From: Clostridia bacterium
GTDB lineage: Bacteria > Bacillota > Clostridia > Peptostreptococcales > Anaerovoracaceae
DNA length: 38,914 nt
NCBI GenBank assembly: GCA_024682015.1
Contig: JAIKZT010000029.1
Location: 1 to 38,914, forward strand
Reading direction: 5' to 3'
In this document: in pieces, positions 32,401 to 34,013 of the stretch
How positions within the stretch are numbered: position 1 is the stretch's first letter
How the letters are laid out: the number at the start of each line of letters is the position of its first letter
The notes under the pieces: model-generated
The model's input: only the letters and a program-made list of their open reading frames with translations
Database searches by the model: none
Told to the model about the DNA's origin: nothing
Program-made: the position numbers and the translations under genes

Positions 32401-33269
32401 CGACCTGCACGAACAGGGGCTACACGACTCACACCTGCGGCCGCTGCCACGATTCGTACATCGATACGTACGTCGATGCGCTCGGGCACGACTGGGGCGA
32501 AGTCACGTACACCTGGGCTTCCGACAACGGCTCCGTCACCGCGCAGCACGTCTGCAAGCGCGACGGCAGCCACGAGGAGCACGAACAGGTCGTAACGACA
32601 GCCTCGGTCACGAAGGCTCCGACTTGCACGGCCAAGGGCGAAACGACCTACACAGCCACGTTCGCCAACGGCGCGTTCACGACGCAGACGAAGACGCTTG
32701 AAGACGTCGCGGCGCTCGGCCACAGCTGGAGCGCTCCGACCTGGAGTTGGACCGGCACGGACGAAGTCACCGCAACGTTCGTCTGCGCGAACGACACGTC
32801 GCACAGACAGAACGTGGAAGGCACCGTTACTTCAACGGTAACGACCGAAGCCGGCAAGCATACGGACGGCGTCCGCACCTACACGGCGACGGTCACCGGC
32901 CCGGACGGCAAGACGTACACGACGCCTGCGGCCGACGCGGTCACGGAAGTCATTCCCGCGACGCACCTGCGCCGCGCGGACAAGACGTCTGCGGGAGGCG
33001 AGAGCATCCATATCGAGACGGAGACCGACACGCTGAACGTAACCATTACGGATACGACAGCGACGGGCGGTGGCATCACGGCGGATGCGCCGGTGCTGGT
33101 CGCGTCCTACGACGAGAACGGCAGGTTCATCGGACTGGTGGCGGTCACGTCGCCGCAGACGGTGCCCGCTTCTTCGGAGGACGCCGACACGGTCAAGATC
33201 TTCTGGATCGACGAGGACTTCGCGCCGAAGGCCGAGGACGAGGAGATCCATAAGGACGACGCTCCCTAA
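5436..33269 (+). CDS. Giant secreted multidomain protein, 9,277 residues, Ig/Fn3/PKD/CARDB modules
   Basis: One open frame of 27.8 kb without interruption, predicting a protein of roughly 1 MDa. I chose ATG 5436 because GAGGG lies 7 nt upstream and the product then begins with a signal peptide: MKKK, a hydrophobic core, and cleavage after PVFA near residue 25. An in-frame TTG at 5409 has neither. An acidic Pro/Glu/Ala-rich linker (residues 26-125) follows. The rest is mostly extracellular beta-sandwich modules (detailed in the sub-entries), one helical region (about 7344-8060) and cysteine-bearing modules near the end. The C terminus (WIDEDFAPKAEDEEIHKDDAP) has no LPXTG, SLH repeats, membrane helix or lysine-rich tail. 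No catalytic domain is recognisable. Families with this architecture serve as adhesins, matrix or cell-contact proteins, which is inference here. Codon use is strongly GC-ending, like the neighbours, and gives no sign of recent transfer. Confidence 0.95.
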   Translation: MKKKLISIVLALAMLITSVPAPVFALDPGGEVVVQTDGTPEEAPPAEESEPAIEAEPAAGQPETLGVPYAPPKQEEESPAEETEPETAETASQEPAEEAVLPAAAPILAAPAAAPLRAMATGTIPIVAGPNAAGTTLSMDEEGGSFTISIPSAGRYAVHIDKVSGNFSQVRSIILNPAEEQISGVWCYSYEDSGWDIFFTADSAANYTLLFDGAYYDSVYNEETETWEEPSDKSFSMSVKVYATIDPPAFADGTPDGESVELTAPYTLRYTVPSGCTVWYAVTGAGHWDPEYVQYDPADPPVIAEPCDVQAYAQKATANGTLKSAAAYNNFYVNGADIWLDTDLVENGGSVTLSYDEPDLEIYYQVGMGEGGHGWPSASELKATGTRYTGSITITGDEGEHIPVYFVGFLPSGLAGNVNGSWIEIGTPPPAAPTYSPADESSIYEPLVWASPRTVTITSPAGTKLCYAMQWMGYDFTGDSTGATLLDTNTVTLTVDHDMYIEARTYDPAKDMFSETASRGYIIEQAKNLTITQSAAITESGEVFEGVSEEFTLTVNQAGTYRFAFSFPGKYYYSNMPVRLYDSSDTLIAELDSTYDDEASADIALAKGTYRLEICPVEGVGYYGTSAGEEYTMTITKGVAAPTFTINGTPVEPNGSDEYEGPATVVLTAADASDTIYWSSYNYGGFTEYTGPITVSSSGTIYAYAENAGIQSEQVYRYFTINLAPPTFTPISGGTHGNTVSLVLSHPNSSAEIWYCYGYSYDYGSAVQYTGEPLLITETKSVSAVAKLGGATSSVAYWYGTIDLSDPELYDTQRFYASREGYLSTYIYDSTVLAGTVQLSALYSVGDTGSGIDHIDYYLKVGSGAYTLLGTAAQYESITWDTQSIPGCYDGPVPVRLLAIVYDRAGRASANVSDLSDSYDATFAPFFTVDNTATPPMDTFTAEPGAANITLSWSRGTALEYGDQIYLYRAATAEGLESAEPLETLWYSETTRTDTFLTAEAVAASYYYGIRILDSRGLFSSMKTVGPVKPLADEAKPEIGFDSLAEGQYVNDDNYAWFYSRDNSSVAHVTATFVADDGTETALTGSPWSYDYVKTEDWHQIYYGDLADGAYTLRITAADPFGNAETAELHFYKDSTAPAAPTLTTSSAPGKIELRWSAVDDAGIVGYRVYVSSDETGGYSSVSGLITERAFTYPEGDWSFLTPDEAYWFKVSAIDRAGNETLSAPVKGTAGKYNPSIRITAENPRLGDDIEIAYSQFQLHEYVYFYLDGETTEFTDGWVDDPTTEQTVTLSGSTVLRGVHTIKAVGQSSGAVAQLRITIADLAPALTLSQSTVAEGGSFTATVSGFPADKAVYFYINPLDTRTTADGYYNYLSYDASGTNSRDMSLKYDLGSPAPGSYILRAVNPDTGLSAEARLTVVTTEIALHYAGEAVTPGAYEYFLADGLGNGYVDEYIVYMDGAEITTSTWYEAANGFGITIPASAEGKGSVLVTVSQPSTGRQASVSVPVARHTATLETSVPTVGFEEFTITGSGFNAGETVKLYVDGAEVSSSYTGDGTVSLTRSFGYDAAAGKHSLALEGQTSGLKAAGSIQHTDTVQTIALSGAPTLYQNLTVYAIDFKPGETVAFSVNGGVYTANRSADGTGAAQYTIDNLDLAPEGGIYTFTATGQTSGRTAFYGVSAVSGGDLTLSYSGTIRSGSPITITAAGLDAGETADVIVNNRAQAPVAADGSGNASVVYTVPAGYEGSLAVSVRGQTSQRWGETMLTAMGYTPAISASPASPAAGSALTVSVSGHRPGAALQLLFDGRVADDTIAANGEGIASIAYTIPADTVSGAHTAAVFDPASGLLVQTTVNVAAAVPRVSVPASAAPGQTITLGATGLLDGEKVRIAVNGKSLGDPFTASAGAVSTTYTLPQNAAEGAWRVTFAFEKAAQTAQQAFTVAASAAAITAAMSGDNTIAISATGFLPNETLTVYFDHRDINASLGGITTNGEGALSAAYTLPVDAASGDHEVSAIGRTSNRRAVGTVSVPEIGPAISVAGAAEGQAGTTLSYSGQNFTSNGTYDLYFESELLASGQSADVYGDISGSFTVPGGYGDGRYKLIASDLASGKAAICYIRIDTTAPAAPALTVTPRKQGVDLNWTAPADEDVASYTVYVREEGGAAYTTLATLDLTVTSFAHDMHSDVFPLTAGKRYEYTVTATDRLGNEGDKSLSMSAQLSDGSDAPNVTSAYMNTGGSLQVGSEWLSTVSGSENRADIYVSDDQAVVSASVAAAKDGGEFETLATTDVLSYNGSYSGSVHYHAQVLVDTGRLADGAHKFRFSAVDSSGKTGSYERRYFVDNTAPGPVTDLNVKAGANRLTVSWNWAADEYGLDRYEVKYSTSSSFPDDYEITKTQTVWYYNGTKTAVLRSLDPTKTYYVRVTAIDEAGNRSTYAEGSGQPFVDTEKPVITGISPDREKLGRSFSFSVEGTDNDEINWSSLKAEINAGAGGAYELLGSGGRYLYVSDKDYNGTYTVRFTVEDQTGNKSDPFEITRTFDAQVSAVTGLAAASAAGGIKLTWNRVMDNDLSYYYVYRSVDGGEFYYRTSLSPLKITTGSGASWTDYDVEEAKTYTYKILAVDDVDNRSDLASAEEASAEKGMFSPAVALAPAADVAPGSVIQVTGTGFRGGEYVYGYIDEDASSIFGAYADDEGSLSVAWSYVRATGEGSHTIKLKGWSSEAEASAVFTSKPAPLPAPDAPVSEPGMMYVDLSWSSVEGASYYRVYRSEGSEAEALLADRVYGTSYRDSDVGISGDSGKIYTYTITAVDRYGTESAHSASTVNRPDADKTDPEISVFTFQRTGNDVRLIAEASDDLRIGKVIFRYKPEAAGDGAYVLIAETPASGNVKSATLSAVFDVSALADGSYTLSAQAVDAAGRVSSPVTKTLTISSQAPGVPVSLTATAGQMRISLAWEEPAAGDVPVAHYNVYRKAGTEDFAFLASTTLTTYTDLAVKAGTNYQYKVTALSDTEAEGAASTATAAIAPLADTVAPVITGWQTPAGTRMAGTISLAVTATDNVAVDHVDFFLVSGGTETKLGTSQTGSLSVTTAEYVQEGELTFKAVAYDAAGNSADSSIAYKIDNLAPAAPVLTGSATELSVTLRWTMAASPKDLAKYRIYRVTPATGSTPASYALLGETSASFYVVSTNVENGVYCVTALDDLNNESIYSNTVTCTPGTDTTAPDIASFFSPDIVRAEATLSITAEDNTAIASYRIEYRPMTANETTGAIVPAEGADAPWYLLANGTWDSLAGTTTKAASWDTLAVVTGEDGPEAKFPDGLYDLRLTLTDAAGNSAAETARATVANDPPTAPDGFRVDSGEWRLIVSWKSAAGNDASAYVIYRKINNGEYEYLTTTTSNVYVDSGLDPVNQYYYQVAMENDLGKQGPRTSDYSGGGTLPAGVKTRPDAETSMPVIMNMIPAQGSRFNAGLNLQLQVNDAVMLSTVELWKAYLGESSASTVPDDASWESIGIIDASGLAKELVYTSDSDIFGTELFVVKPSGGKIDTSSWAQGSYAIKAIVRNMGATPAEQIKTYFKDDTPPAQPTLSLSDPQTGGTVNLSWTAGGADVAYYSVLRSTDASADVSAYEEIARPLSPAYTDTGLTDGTTYYYMIVVVDNAGNESTPSARQSIAPTAVSDLGIYGVYTSPATLVAGRSNAIRASLRNSGNAAADGVVTFFYGSALIGSAEIRLAANTAGEAEISWNAPAELPAMIDIRAEVSTKQNTDANAANNTWTGENLKVNKPPVAVIVLPAPNADGGYDSGATYSFGAAGSADPDGTIVRYRWDFGNGKKGDYATSPTAFNAPGRYTVSLTVTDDLGATTTAEQTITVGDNRPDLFIESVRWTPTDPEEGDMVTITAVLGNSGLGDATLGFLTGFYIDNRYLGYTKTDVDGTGVSLGVGQTTEVTFQYQATAGTHIVKVVANDILDNLSETSKSNNVKSEVLSSVQLDFADVEVSNVRWDPAPADNLFDTQAPFVYRADLRNIGKADAANFSVSLYVDDEFAGRQTVPILAAGASTQVSFPAVPSPGIHRVEVRADDLNPVLVEADVENNISSVTTEKFSVHYPELSVTEVTWRPTETTLTDGTSLLFTAKLSNVSSIAVTDSFKVSFTMDGRVFRTVTVDGIGAGEVKEVQAKWAAANGSHKLGVIVDPQHEVTDPDTTIRKDVEIPRLSIIYPNVCVTNVSYSPLRVEAGKTVSFLATITNNNVATAFKRFTVGLYVDGKAVSGAGIDGIRGFSTVPVVLTWKPETGGAHNVQIVADCYGELKMDAPAEGTYRTWSSTINVGESLVMKTSPSEADQEADELAVLFTTDEEKITLTADLRHSSNKDKVLTPDDDAEALYTISYGDEVVEGLSGSMRFDYANQVFTADVPIATLSSGTYQLDITGRCGADSVTAPTTNLKIMVSGNVRIETNKTSYQLGESIYVNGTFLYDDGTPVAGERVVLDYMLQPPLKEPVLTTDANGKEVLMRYQAEEIVFVETDENGAYSSVFTPFTGEAGEWVIEAFGFKKMLGTGAQTSVTVWGLASSPAALKLTAAENSQFSREITVRNPSPKNPDGTPITGLTASLVQKSGTGVTATLDTSAMARTLAQGGQTSVQLNVSAALGCSETADFEITFTSDQGAYCKTQVHLNLVPATPLPVTDQKKVSVGINPGDTASRVLTVTNKGKGVLTGLQATVPASLPWVSAGAFAKTTLQPNESTTFTVSFAPGTSVALGQYQDTLVVSDGTGKFYANVALSAEVTAMKTGGISLRVSDDVGSLVSGATVTLISKDEYVSIAGGVESTYYANFSAQTDASGIAQFYDKPLGVYDLVINATGREKYVGECEIMPSSGAPFTEITMKNLPVQIEWTVVPTTIVDEYEIKLELTFGAHIPTPSFGFNPPWVNVPKNVTEPIYLEANVVNTGLIPITDVVASIVRENKTDTGISIVGGGYIGEIGAQSSARIKLLVQPGVYNLPYGTNASGFAKNYIQFEGSYVSFDPDTGLPVDPAPMITGSLPLYNPSNTTVTVEARLPENNNKVVEEKIQLPEGQLEEIRYIAPEGIDKEKELSQDGGSVYEIVKLSLSQTATLERQAFDATLKVTNGYPEYALNNLRVDVLVKDENGTDVSGKNFIIATGVQGIADVDGNGQLPSGGALTATWQIIPGADLGGTSPDGITYYASALVSYYVNGQLVQTETDGVPITILPQPKLTLNYYVPHNILSNTPFRLGVTVENYGFGEAMNLNINSGQLKIESNQSGMITDFEIIGSSFGETSGSEFRLAFGNVPAATQEFNTETNEWETVPSKVSGYWLVRWRMPVSEEPYEGEFREFKATLTHKDYKGVQLNPLIVAANTSIIGKDGVLAGKEGGEKGVALVNEGNTGFVDYLLNLDTGLRLPIYVPDRLTTTHLYDGHTMTVKADGAPKGTTARYQVIMIPEPEGSGNVASVKRSLKADGSDAVTLSPGNYWKDYGYIYIVSEMPMNVADDLTRTFADSYFFVDFGSAAFLESVDYSRFTYVQCDADEPGAIQLGNGNTGWFLKNEAFYDTGIYPDAGDRDIRLRAVIDNRDKEAFNGFVRFTATYEGETTPEWTSLDIPVSGVQPYAIQAVYAPGWQPAKGGTYTITAKLYHSGATDPFTTLSSEAVINEPPYSHAGADIANAVMGQPVRFDGSRSYDKDGYIGSFVWDFGDGESGFGPTPEHVYQKAGTYRASLYVTDSNLSQTDPYWFDEHDQKMGQNDYNYFSVIQVTVNADCPDLFINGIAFNKTNPDAGEVVTATATIQNGTLPNTGGLQPTGADAYYLVGFYLNDSFLGYEEVTGNLEVGATRNVSYTFEAIGGPQKFTAIVNDIGRNVREVNYDNNRRDEVLSGTVTSFADLSAETLTAALVDGSTISWGTPIAVSASVKNLGNAAAEAFKVLLYDGDKLVSSKLVEGLAKGETENLSFTWRPETGGAHTLKLVADGPISAVVEMAEENNAKELVYTAVDLVYPDLTVSKIETSLTGTTVAPGKNVVLYATVENAGTGDAVLPTQLNFYADSRFIGSSETRALAAGESAMVSFVWKDPSVAASTITAVADAKEILSEKSENNNSLRFAFESPITISSSRLEVTDVATTGDLRYGGALQTAVTVKNTGERSIDEMFTVALYAGTGRVGTATVDSLSAGASKTVTIDWTAQVSGSVTLRVYADSESKLALADRSLASYSKAVDIAAGLVLTGGADSDSYCTGDTAEISITAALSTAAYLPVEADSISAVLSGSSDTPVTLTYNAASGTYEGSFTAPAAGTYALNVTASKSGLTQILKQAVTVGDDFRVTLANADQASYGLDAVIPVSGTVKKADGTALAGAAVTIQAVGADRVYASAVTAADGSYSAGLVLPEGMGGAFALRAFATDGAVERRSDRVTFYVDGVSIGVENTIKVVQGHDALLAGYLNNVGVTAAEAGAVSVTGLPDGLTYTVEKAPSGQIAASSGAGVVIRFAAASGLEAKDYSVTVKAGSASKTVTVTVEKAVATARAVVIGYGEGGSEGLKRPSITMSLSQGAEATAVIRLTNIGTAPITGVTASVDLPFMVLHNVDAEAVIMPVSEGYTIRDPQGSLSILATASPTDACLTGLYDGKVTIKYENAYTGAEQTLEVPVKVCVGAGSVGTTVFEIRNQDNTVLSGAAVSLIGLDEQKDPVRFNALTDSEGLAAFENIPSGTYTLKATADGHTALETTVEIAAVIDRTPSIVMLERKAFEFTVDETQTALLHTSAAGTANYDSVVYKAKMLQDSSEPQLAPNFVADEKEFYYQSGKLVSKLSFKDPDEAGAAIDNVQVRIADSDSRIPAGAISFSTGGTLTPVKNVGRVAPGNVFDIVWNLDVDSFFKIASVSEPDASGQVTVVFPAGTTREEVDAYINANDPAGTGLMTEVSWDEASATAVFRMRDSGDGHYATLSDRVPVYYGDTPYYFDFTILATGVRTDTNATVETRIPVRVHYTDPHYTVMAGEPDSLYDEDGNYKGQQYVDLYDVHPDIEQKIKTEPAFAPASGRAAEMKYSSGFLTDIQAGNPEVPEDEDNASISLGFSGDVGYEGQITTLSMKFGNPSAKDAMKNVKIRLVVTDAPYDASGNLQPGGVVIDPELDIYVSTKTSKKSGALAANGKLIEGDLAPGEEANIEFSFRLDQLTRDYSALAEFDESLAQYLTNTTGLSKIYARIEGSFTLNGEEHTFTTTAREYEVQEQPKLYVSYDIEDKGGERYYLTATVTNLGAGPARNVSLGAPALPNTGFDMKIVGVQSTKGKVVRGTSAVLDKVEISVLKPGDTAVISYELAVLGNLTNAQKVSLGKLAAMPSVPIKSDMGSGIVMAPMKMESMRDQSTLDDIDAIIEQVGLLEGNLTILMNKTASEMGRSLADYYDYTASLQRAIAIGESYTMLANMVNLMSGIKDIVDIPSNVRESLDSIKGFSNDIANFKGLSALNKWYDNALKEFKKLMFNSSVDWVADNINFNYFDYKDAFDEAAGIADALANDAGMGPLFKEYLRLTKEASSILAEASKAITNAMKTTSIGERESQASIARTKMEKAAALLKQATALKSEGDALYESAMGSVEDTDNKLSDLTADVIRVKVSGYIAAAESNLAPQITAIAANLAQLSGLEQVETQVTALQNSSERIDSMIGQDERLSEDTKAIKDAAKSIFDSIGYDPNGSAEAKLNALRSGRNQLSESLKTLGKRPGVWLTGIFDVFDNSQLQAVQEATPDAVNAAGRVITKLENGQISNSGGAVADAILTELVGGSTSAYTTYRNKIAAGYPSGGTKQEKRQYIATAVVMISPRKLTNTALMEENLQKLMLSGMSDYRMGIEAARTSAMSVPTNVYRMEENIETTIGEIADLLRSYKTDKTKLTGYYPSKELLAYATNLNTTIDAMIRYADGTEIPASRVGRYRSLWTYSGADYDLTVKEITLGEIYKAQQNVDYLLADGYNNVAERYVLNMMKELEAGASILGTGMGALGFSTMGGMAVSAMSSVAATMLDTSEYSKAMNQVDNANLYNLSRASADLAVTTNLMLTKESSIASDLFSVLKTMENWRKVDPVLPLEIVTADVADLAVADNTVADYVTAALSVMNNHTGSVTVSPTVEIYDSFGLVNSVSMGKQTLAPGELGEFVTAVPVPVNMLRDMGGYTAVFTFAASEAETMTIAETFGPYATHFNVGTRETVDHLRTYQTATQPLGGTLAAGESKTATVNVAAGHLLYVFAPALAGEPVTLTVSGSGTQQKISAINDSDFVLIANASGSYTITVMNAGAAEAAYDLVVVDAPDLGAVAGLDMPYAKAVASEYTVYDNTTGDEITGTKATLPVAVYETGLKSGMDVTITATALTDGVNTIPAPKITDARGEDITAAVNGGESLVAGGSLRAYLVYEPVSGTPDGEYEGKVTIRVSAASFEHTLSPLAWTDKGGGVYELEIPVWVKLDNAIPKAAELEAEVDEEGYIVVTGIATPGSTVTVFLADSETSDGSSMGTATAADDGSFTVKIKPEASGTYYVYARAENSSGKLGAPTDRVEVSVTAGDTTGPVIAMITPQTDIQLGTDVEEIIFSVRDTESALTGTPELFVDGVATAVTAISDSRYSAKPAGGRLGEGTHTIMIAAESAGGKTRETFTVIVGDKIETVITVTEDGAPLAGVTVTLNGQTAVTGADGTAAFDMPPGEYEYSISKDGYVPVKGVATFSASDRGVGLALQKGGEIRVVVTCGEDPVEGAKVTLGEYTGISAADGVAKITVPLGKYDWTVTATGYKKKTGTFTFDPDGTQMLGVSLDVNAADTFLGTLRLTDDAGKPLAAGITVTVDGEDYTTDEYGEVLFQKNVGKYDVVINADPYKDYAAKTTVSASGKADEIVMKAAGVTYDETTESIVLESGYTAWTMPAGGEQIASGSVIVREGADVTIYIEGSSGRRAPLIISKEGHVAAAAVEENHVDPTCTAAGSYDSVVYCANCGKRIELSRETIAIPALGHAYAETVTAPTCTNRGYTTHTCGRCHDSYIDTYVDALGHDWGEVTYTWASDNGSVTAQHVCKRDGSHEEHEQVVTTASVTKAPTCTAKGETTYTATFANGAFTTQTKTLEDVAALGHSWSAPTWSWTGTDEVTATFVCANDTSHRQNVEGTVTSTVTTEAGKHTDGVRTYTATVTGPDGKTYTTPAADAVTEVIPATHLRRADKTSAGGESIHIETETDTLNVTITDTTATGGGITADAPVLVASYDENGRFIGLVAVTSPQTVPASSEDADTVKIFWIDEDFAPKAEDEEIHKDDAP
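5838..9134 (+). other. Giant protein, N-terminal beta region: chitobiase-type and Fn3 folds
   Basis: Residues about 135-1233. A first beta domain (SFTISIPSAGRYAVHI, near 150) resembles peptidase-associated jelly-roll domains. Several modules carry the chitobiase/hexosaminidase C-terminal pattern, for example TIYWSSYNYGGFTEYTGPIT followed by GTIYAYAENAG (near nt 7450-7570), and APTYSPADESSIYEP near nt 6727. Two Fn3 domains follow, starting near nt 8230 (ANITLSWSRG) and 8845 (KIELRWSAVDD), separated by an Ig-like domain. The chitobiase-type fold often accompanies carbohydrate-related surface proteins, but no sugar-binding residues can be named. Confidence 0.65.
9135..11783 (+). other. Giant protein, tandem array of about ten Ig-like modules
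   Basis: Residues about 1234-2116. Successive units of roughly 80-95 residues share the pattern 'G-F-x(2)-G-E-x-V-x-L-Y-x-D-G ... Y-T-(L/I/V)-P ... G-x-(H/Y)-x-(L/V)'. Examples are SGFNAGETVKLYVDG (nt about 10024), DFKPGETVAFSVNG (about 10272), AGLDAGETADVIVNN, SGHRPGAALQLLFDG, TGLLDGEKVRIAVNG, TGFLPNETLTVYFDH and SGQNFTSNGTYDLYFES. The units are divergent at residue level, so the array is old. A further single unit (GTGFRGGEYVYGYID) appears later, near nt 13408. Confidence 0.75.
11784..16433 (+). other. Giant protein, alternating Fn3 and Ig-like array
   Basis: Residues about 2117-3666. Eight Fn3 domains start near nt 11784, 12450, 13048, 13620, 14215, 14785, 15450 and 16145. Each shows the core tryptophan strand (VDLNWTAP, LTVSWNWA, IKLTWNRV, VDLSWSSV, ISLAWEEP, VTLRWTMA, LIVSWKSA, VNLSWTAG) and a YxVYR/YxIYR strand followed by a YxYxVTA-type strand. 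Most are separated by Ig-like domains opening with 'D-T-x-A/K-P-x-I' and containing 'A-x-D-N/D-x-x-(I/V)' (for example DTVAPVITGW, DTTAPDIASF). This is the usual layout of long bacterial surface or stalk proteins. Confidence 0.8.
16434..22391 (+). other. Giant protein, block A: CARDB, PKD, four CARDB, MG2-like, NEW3-like, regulatory-like, long beta module
   Basis: Residues about 3667-5652. A CARDB domain (nt 16434-16751) precedes a PKD domain (16752-17022, with SADPDGTIVRYRWDFGNG). Four more CARDB domains start near 17028, 17370, 17715 and 18050, each with 'P-D/E-L-x-(I/V)-x-x-V' openings and 'E-x-x-x-x-N-N' endings. Then come an Ig-like domain (18390-18745), an MG2-like domain (SYQLGESIYVNGTF, 18748-19095), a NEW3-like region (19096-19755), a carboxypeptidase-regulatory-like domain (SLVSGATVTLISKD, 19760-20055) and a long module starting IEWTVVPTTIVDEYEIKLEL near 20060 that runs to about 22390. 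CARDB and PKD are cell-surface adhesion folds. Confidence 0.75.
22392..27462 (+). other. Giant protein, block B: a second, diverged copy of the block A order
   Basis: Residues about 5653-7343. A PKD domain (SYDKDGYIGSFVWDFGDGES, 22392-22650) is followed by four CARDB-like domains starting near 22716, 23065, 23410 and 23755. Then come an Ig-like domain (24070-24375), an MG2-like domain (ASYGLDAVIPVSGTVKKADG, 24378-24660), a NEW3-like region (24665-25370), a carboxypeptidase-regulatory-like domain (NTVLSGAAVSLIGLDEQK, 25375-25640) and a long beta module starting at FEFTVDETQ. The order matches block A step by step, and block B begins where block A ends. Confidence 0.7.
27465..29612 (+). other. 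Giant protein, helical/coiled-coil region with one hydrophobic segment
   Basis: Residues about 7344-8060. Composition changes abruptly from beta-rich to Ala/Leu/Lys/Glu/Met-rich, few Gly or Pro, with heptad-like runs such as LKEFKKLMF, ASSILAEASKAITNAMK and KMEKAAALLKQATALKSEGD. Near residues 7973-8007 lies an uncharged Gly/Ala/Met/Ser-rich stretch (ILGTGMGALGFSTMGGMAVS onward) flanked by charged helices. This is the only long helical section in the protein. It could be a rigid stalk, an oligomerisation element or a membrane-active segment. No named family was recognised. Confidence 0.7.
29613..32249 (+). other. Giant protein, C-terminal beta region with regulatory-like domains
   Basis: Residues about 8060-8938. 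It holds a pre-peptidase-like beta domain (GHLLYVFAPALAGEPVTLTV, near nt 30090), a Big-type Ig-like domain (VTGIATPGSTVTVFLADSET, near 30830), then three consecutive carboxypeptidase-regulatory/PEGA-like domains starting near 31345, 31580 and 31810. Their shared core is 'G-x-P-L/V-x-G-x-x-V-T-(L/V)' followed by 'T-x-x-x-G-x-x-x-F' and a 'G-x-Y' turn (for example APLAGVTVTLNGQTAVTGAD). Confidence 0.7.
32250..32830 (+). other. Giant protein, C-terminal cysteine modules (PTCT..CxxC..GH)
   Basis: Residues about 8939-9132. Two full modules run PTCT, CANCG, ALGHAY and PTCT, CGRCH, ALGHDWG. Two looser ones follow (HVCKRDGSHEEH and PTCTAKG...ALGHSWS, then FVCANDTSH). Paired CxxC with conserved His suggests metal-ribbon or disulfide-stabilised small folds. 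These modules are common at the ends of large clostridial surface proteins; their function is not established. Cysteine is rare in the rest of the protein. Confidence 0.7.
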
Positions 33270-33297
33270 CCCGAAAACAGCCGAATAAGGCATAAAA

Positions 33298-33340
33298 AGT
33301 CCCCGGACGATGAATGAGTCGTCCGGGGACTTTTCTTTTC
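33298..33340. terminator. Bidirectional terminator between the giant gene and the lysO pair
   Basis: AGTCCCCGGACGA / TCGTCCGGGGACT forms a perfect 13-bp stem with an 8-nt loop, preceded by an A-run and followed by TTTCTTTTC. It lies 28 nt after the giant gene's stop and also faces the end of the minus-strand lysO gene, with T-rich tracts on both sides. Confidence 0.92.
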
Positions 33341-33376
33341 TCTATGGGGCGATTTGGGGCCTTACAGGGCCTGCTG

Positions 33377-33402
33377 GAGTCAGGGGACGTTTCCGCTGAC
33401 TC
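33377..33402. repeat. REP-like repeat, GGGGACG family, copy 1
   Basis: A short palindromic-ended element (GAGTCA ... TGACTC) with core GGGGACGTTTCC. The same 24-nt unit recurs at 34382 with two differences. The core belongs to the GGGGACGGTTC-type intergenic repeats seen in many clostridial genomes, often linked to REP-associated (Y1) transposases; that link is established knowledge of the repeat class, and no transposase is present here. Confidence 0.65.
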
Positions 33403-33422
33403 ACCGCAGGTGTGCATCCGCG

Positions 33423-34013
33423 TTACAGGCTGATGAACGCTCCGAGGAGGATCGGCACCAGCAGCGAGATGACGGTGCCCACGAGGATGCCGTACAGGAC
33501 GATGCTGCTGTCGCCGGAAACGGTAGCGGCCGCGACGGATGAATTGATCGTGGCGGAGCCGCCGGTTGCGACGACTTCGGGCTTTTCGAAGCGGCGGATC
33601 AGCAGGGGCATCAGGAAGATCGCCAGAACTTCGCGAAAGACGCAGTAGACGAACGTGGCGACGGAAAGGGAAGGGCTGTAGGCGTAGACGATCCCCGTGG
33701 ACAGGGAATACCAGCCCATGCCGGAACAGACGATGAGGGCGTCCTTGGCCGAAACGGACAGGAACGGCGCCAGCAGCAGCCCGCCCAGCAGCGAACCGGC
33801 CACCGTGGCCAGCGCGTAGAGGACGATCTTCGTGGAGAGCCTTTCGCCCCGGCCCTCCCGGTACTGTGCGCCGATGTCGACCGCGACGGCGGTGACCATG
33901 GCATAGAGCGCATAGAGCACGATGTCGGATTCGTAAGGTTCGAGAAAGGATAGCAGTCCGGCCCGTCCGCAGGCGAATCCCGCGGCTAAAACGGCGAGAA
34001 GGATGAATGTCAT
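33423..34013 (-). CDS. lysO: LysO-family exporter, large (C-terminal) subunit
   Basis: A 196-residue hydrophobic protein matching the C-terminal two-thirds of the E. coli lysine exporter LysO (YbjE). Landmarks are AVDIGAQYREG, ALIVCSGMGWYSLSTGI and FREVLAIFLMPLLIRR, typical of the family, followed by ATGGSATINSSVAAATVSGD and a final hydrophobic helix. In many Firmicutes LysO is encoded as two genes, as here. The ATG overlaps the stop of the small subunit gene (ATGA) and has AAAAGGAGG (34021-34029) 7 nt upstream. Lysine, or the toxic analogue thialysine, is the family's export substrate; it is inferred here. The bidirectional hairpin at 33298 terminates it. Confidence 0.85.
   Translation of the reverse strand: MTFILLAVLAAGFACGRAGLLSFLEPYESDIVLYALYAMVTAVAVDIGAQYREGRGERLSTKIVLYALATVAGSLLGGLLLAPFLSVSAKDALIVCSGMGWYSLSTGIVYAYSPSLSVATFVYCVFREVLAIFLMPLLIRRFEKPEVVATGGSATINSSVAAATVSGDSSIVLYGILVGTVISLLVPILLGAFISL

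Noticed and set aside
24567..32804. Antisense open frame of 2,745 codons within the giant gene
   Set aside because: It is rich in Arg, Asp, Val, His and Gly without domain patterns, and mirrors the GC-ending codons of the sense gene. It has no ribosome binding site or signal and is a shadow of strong codon bias.
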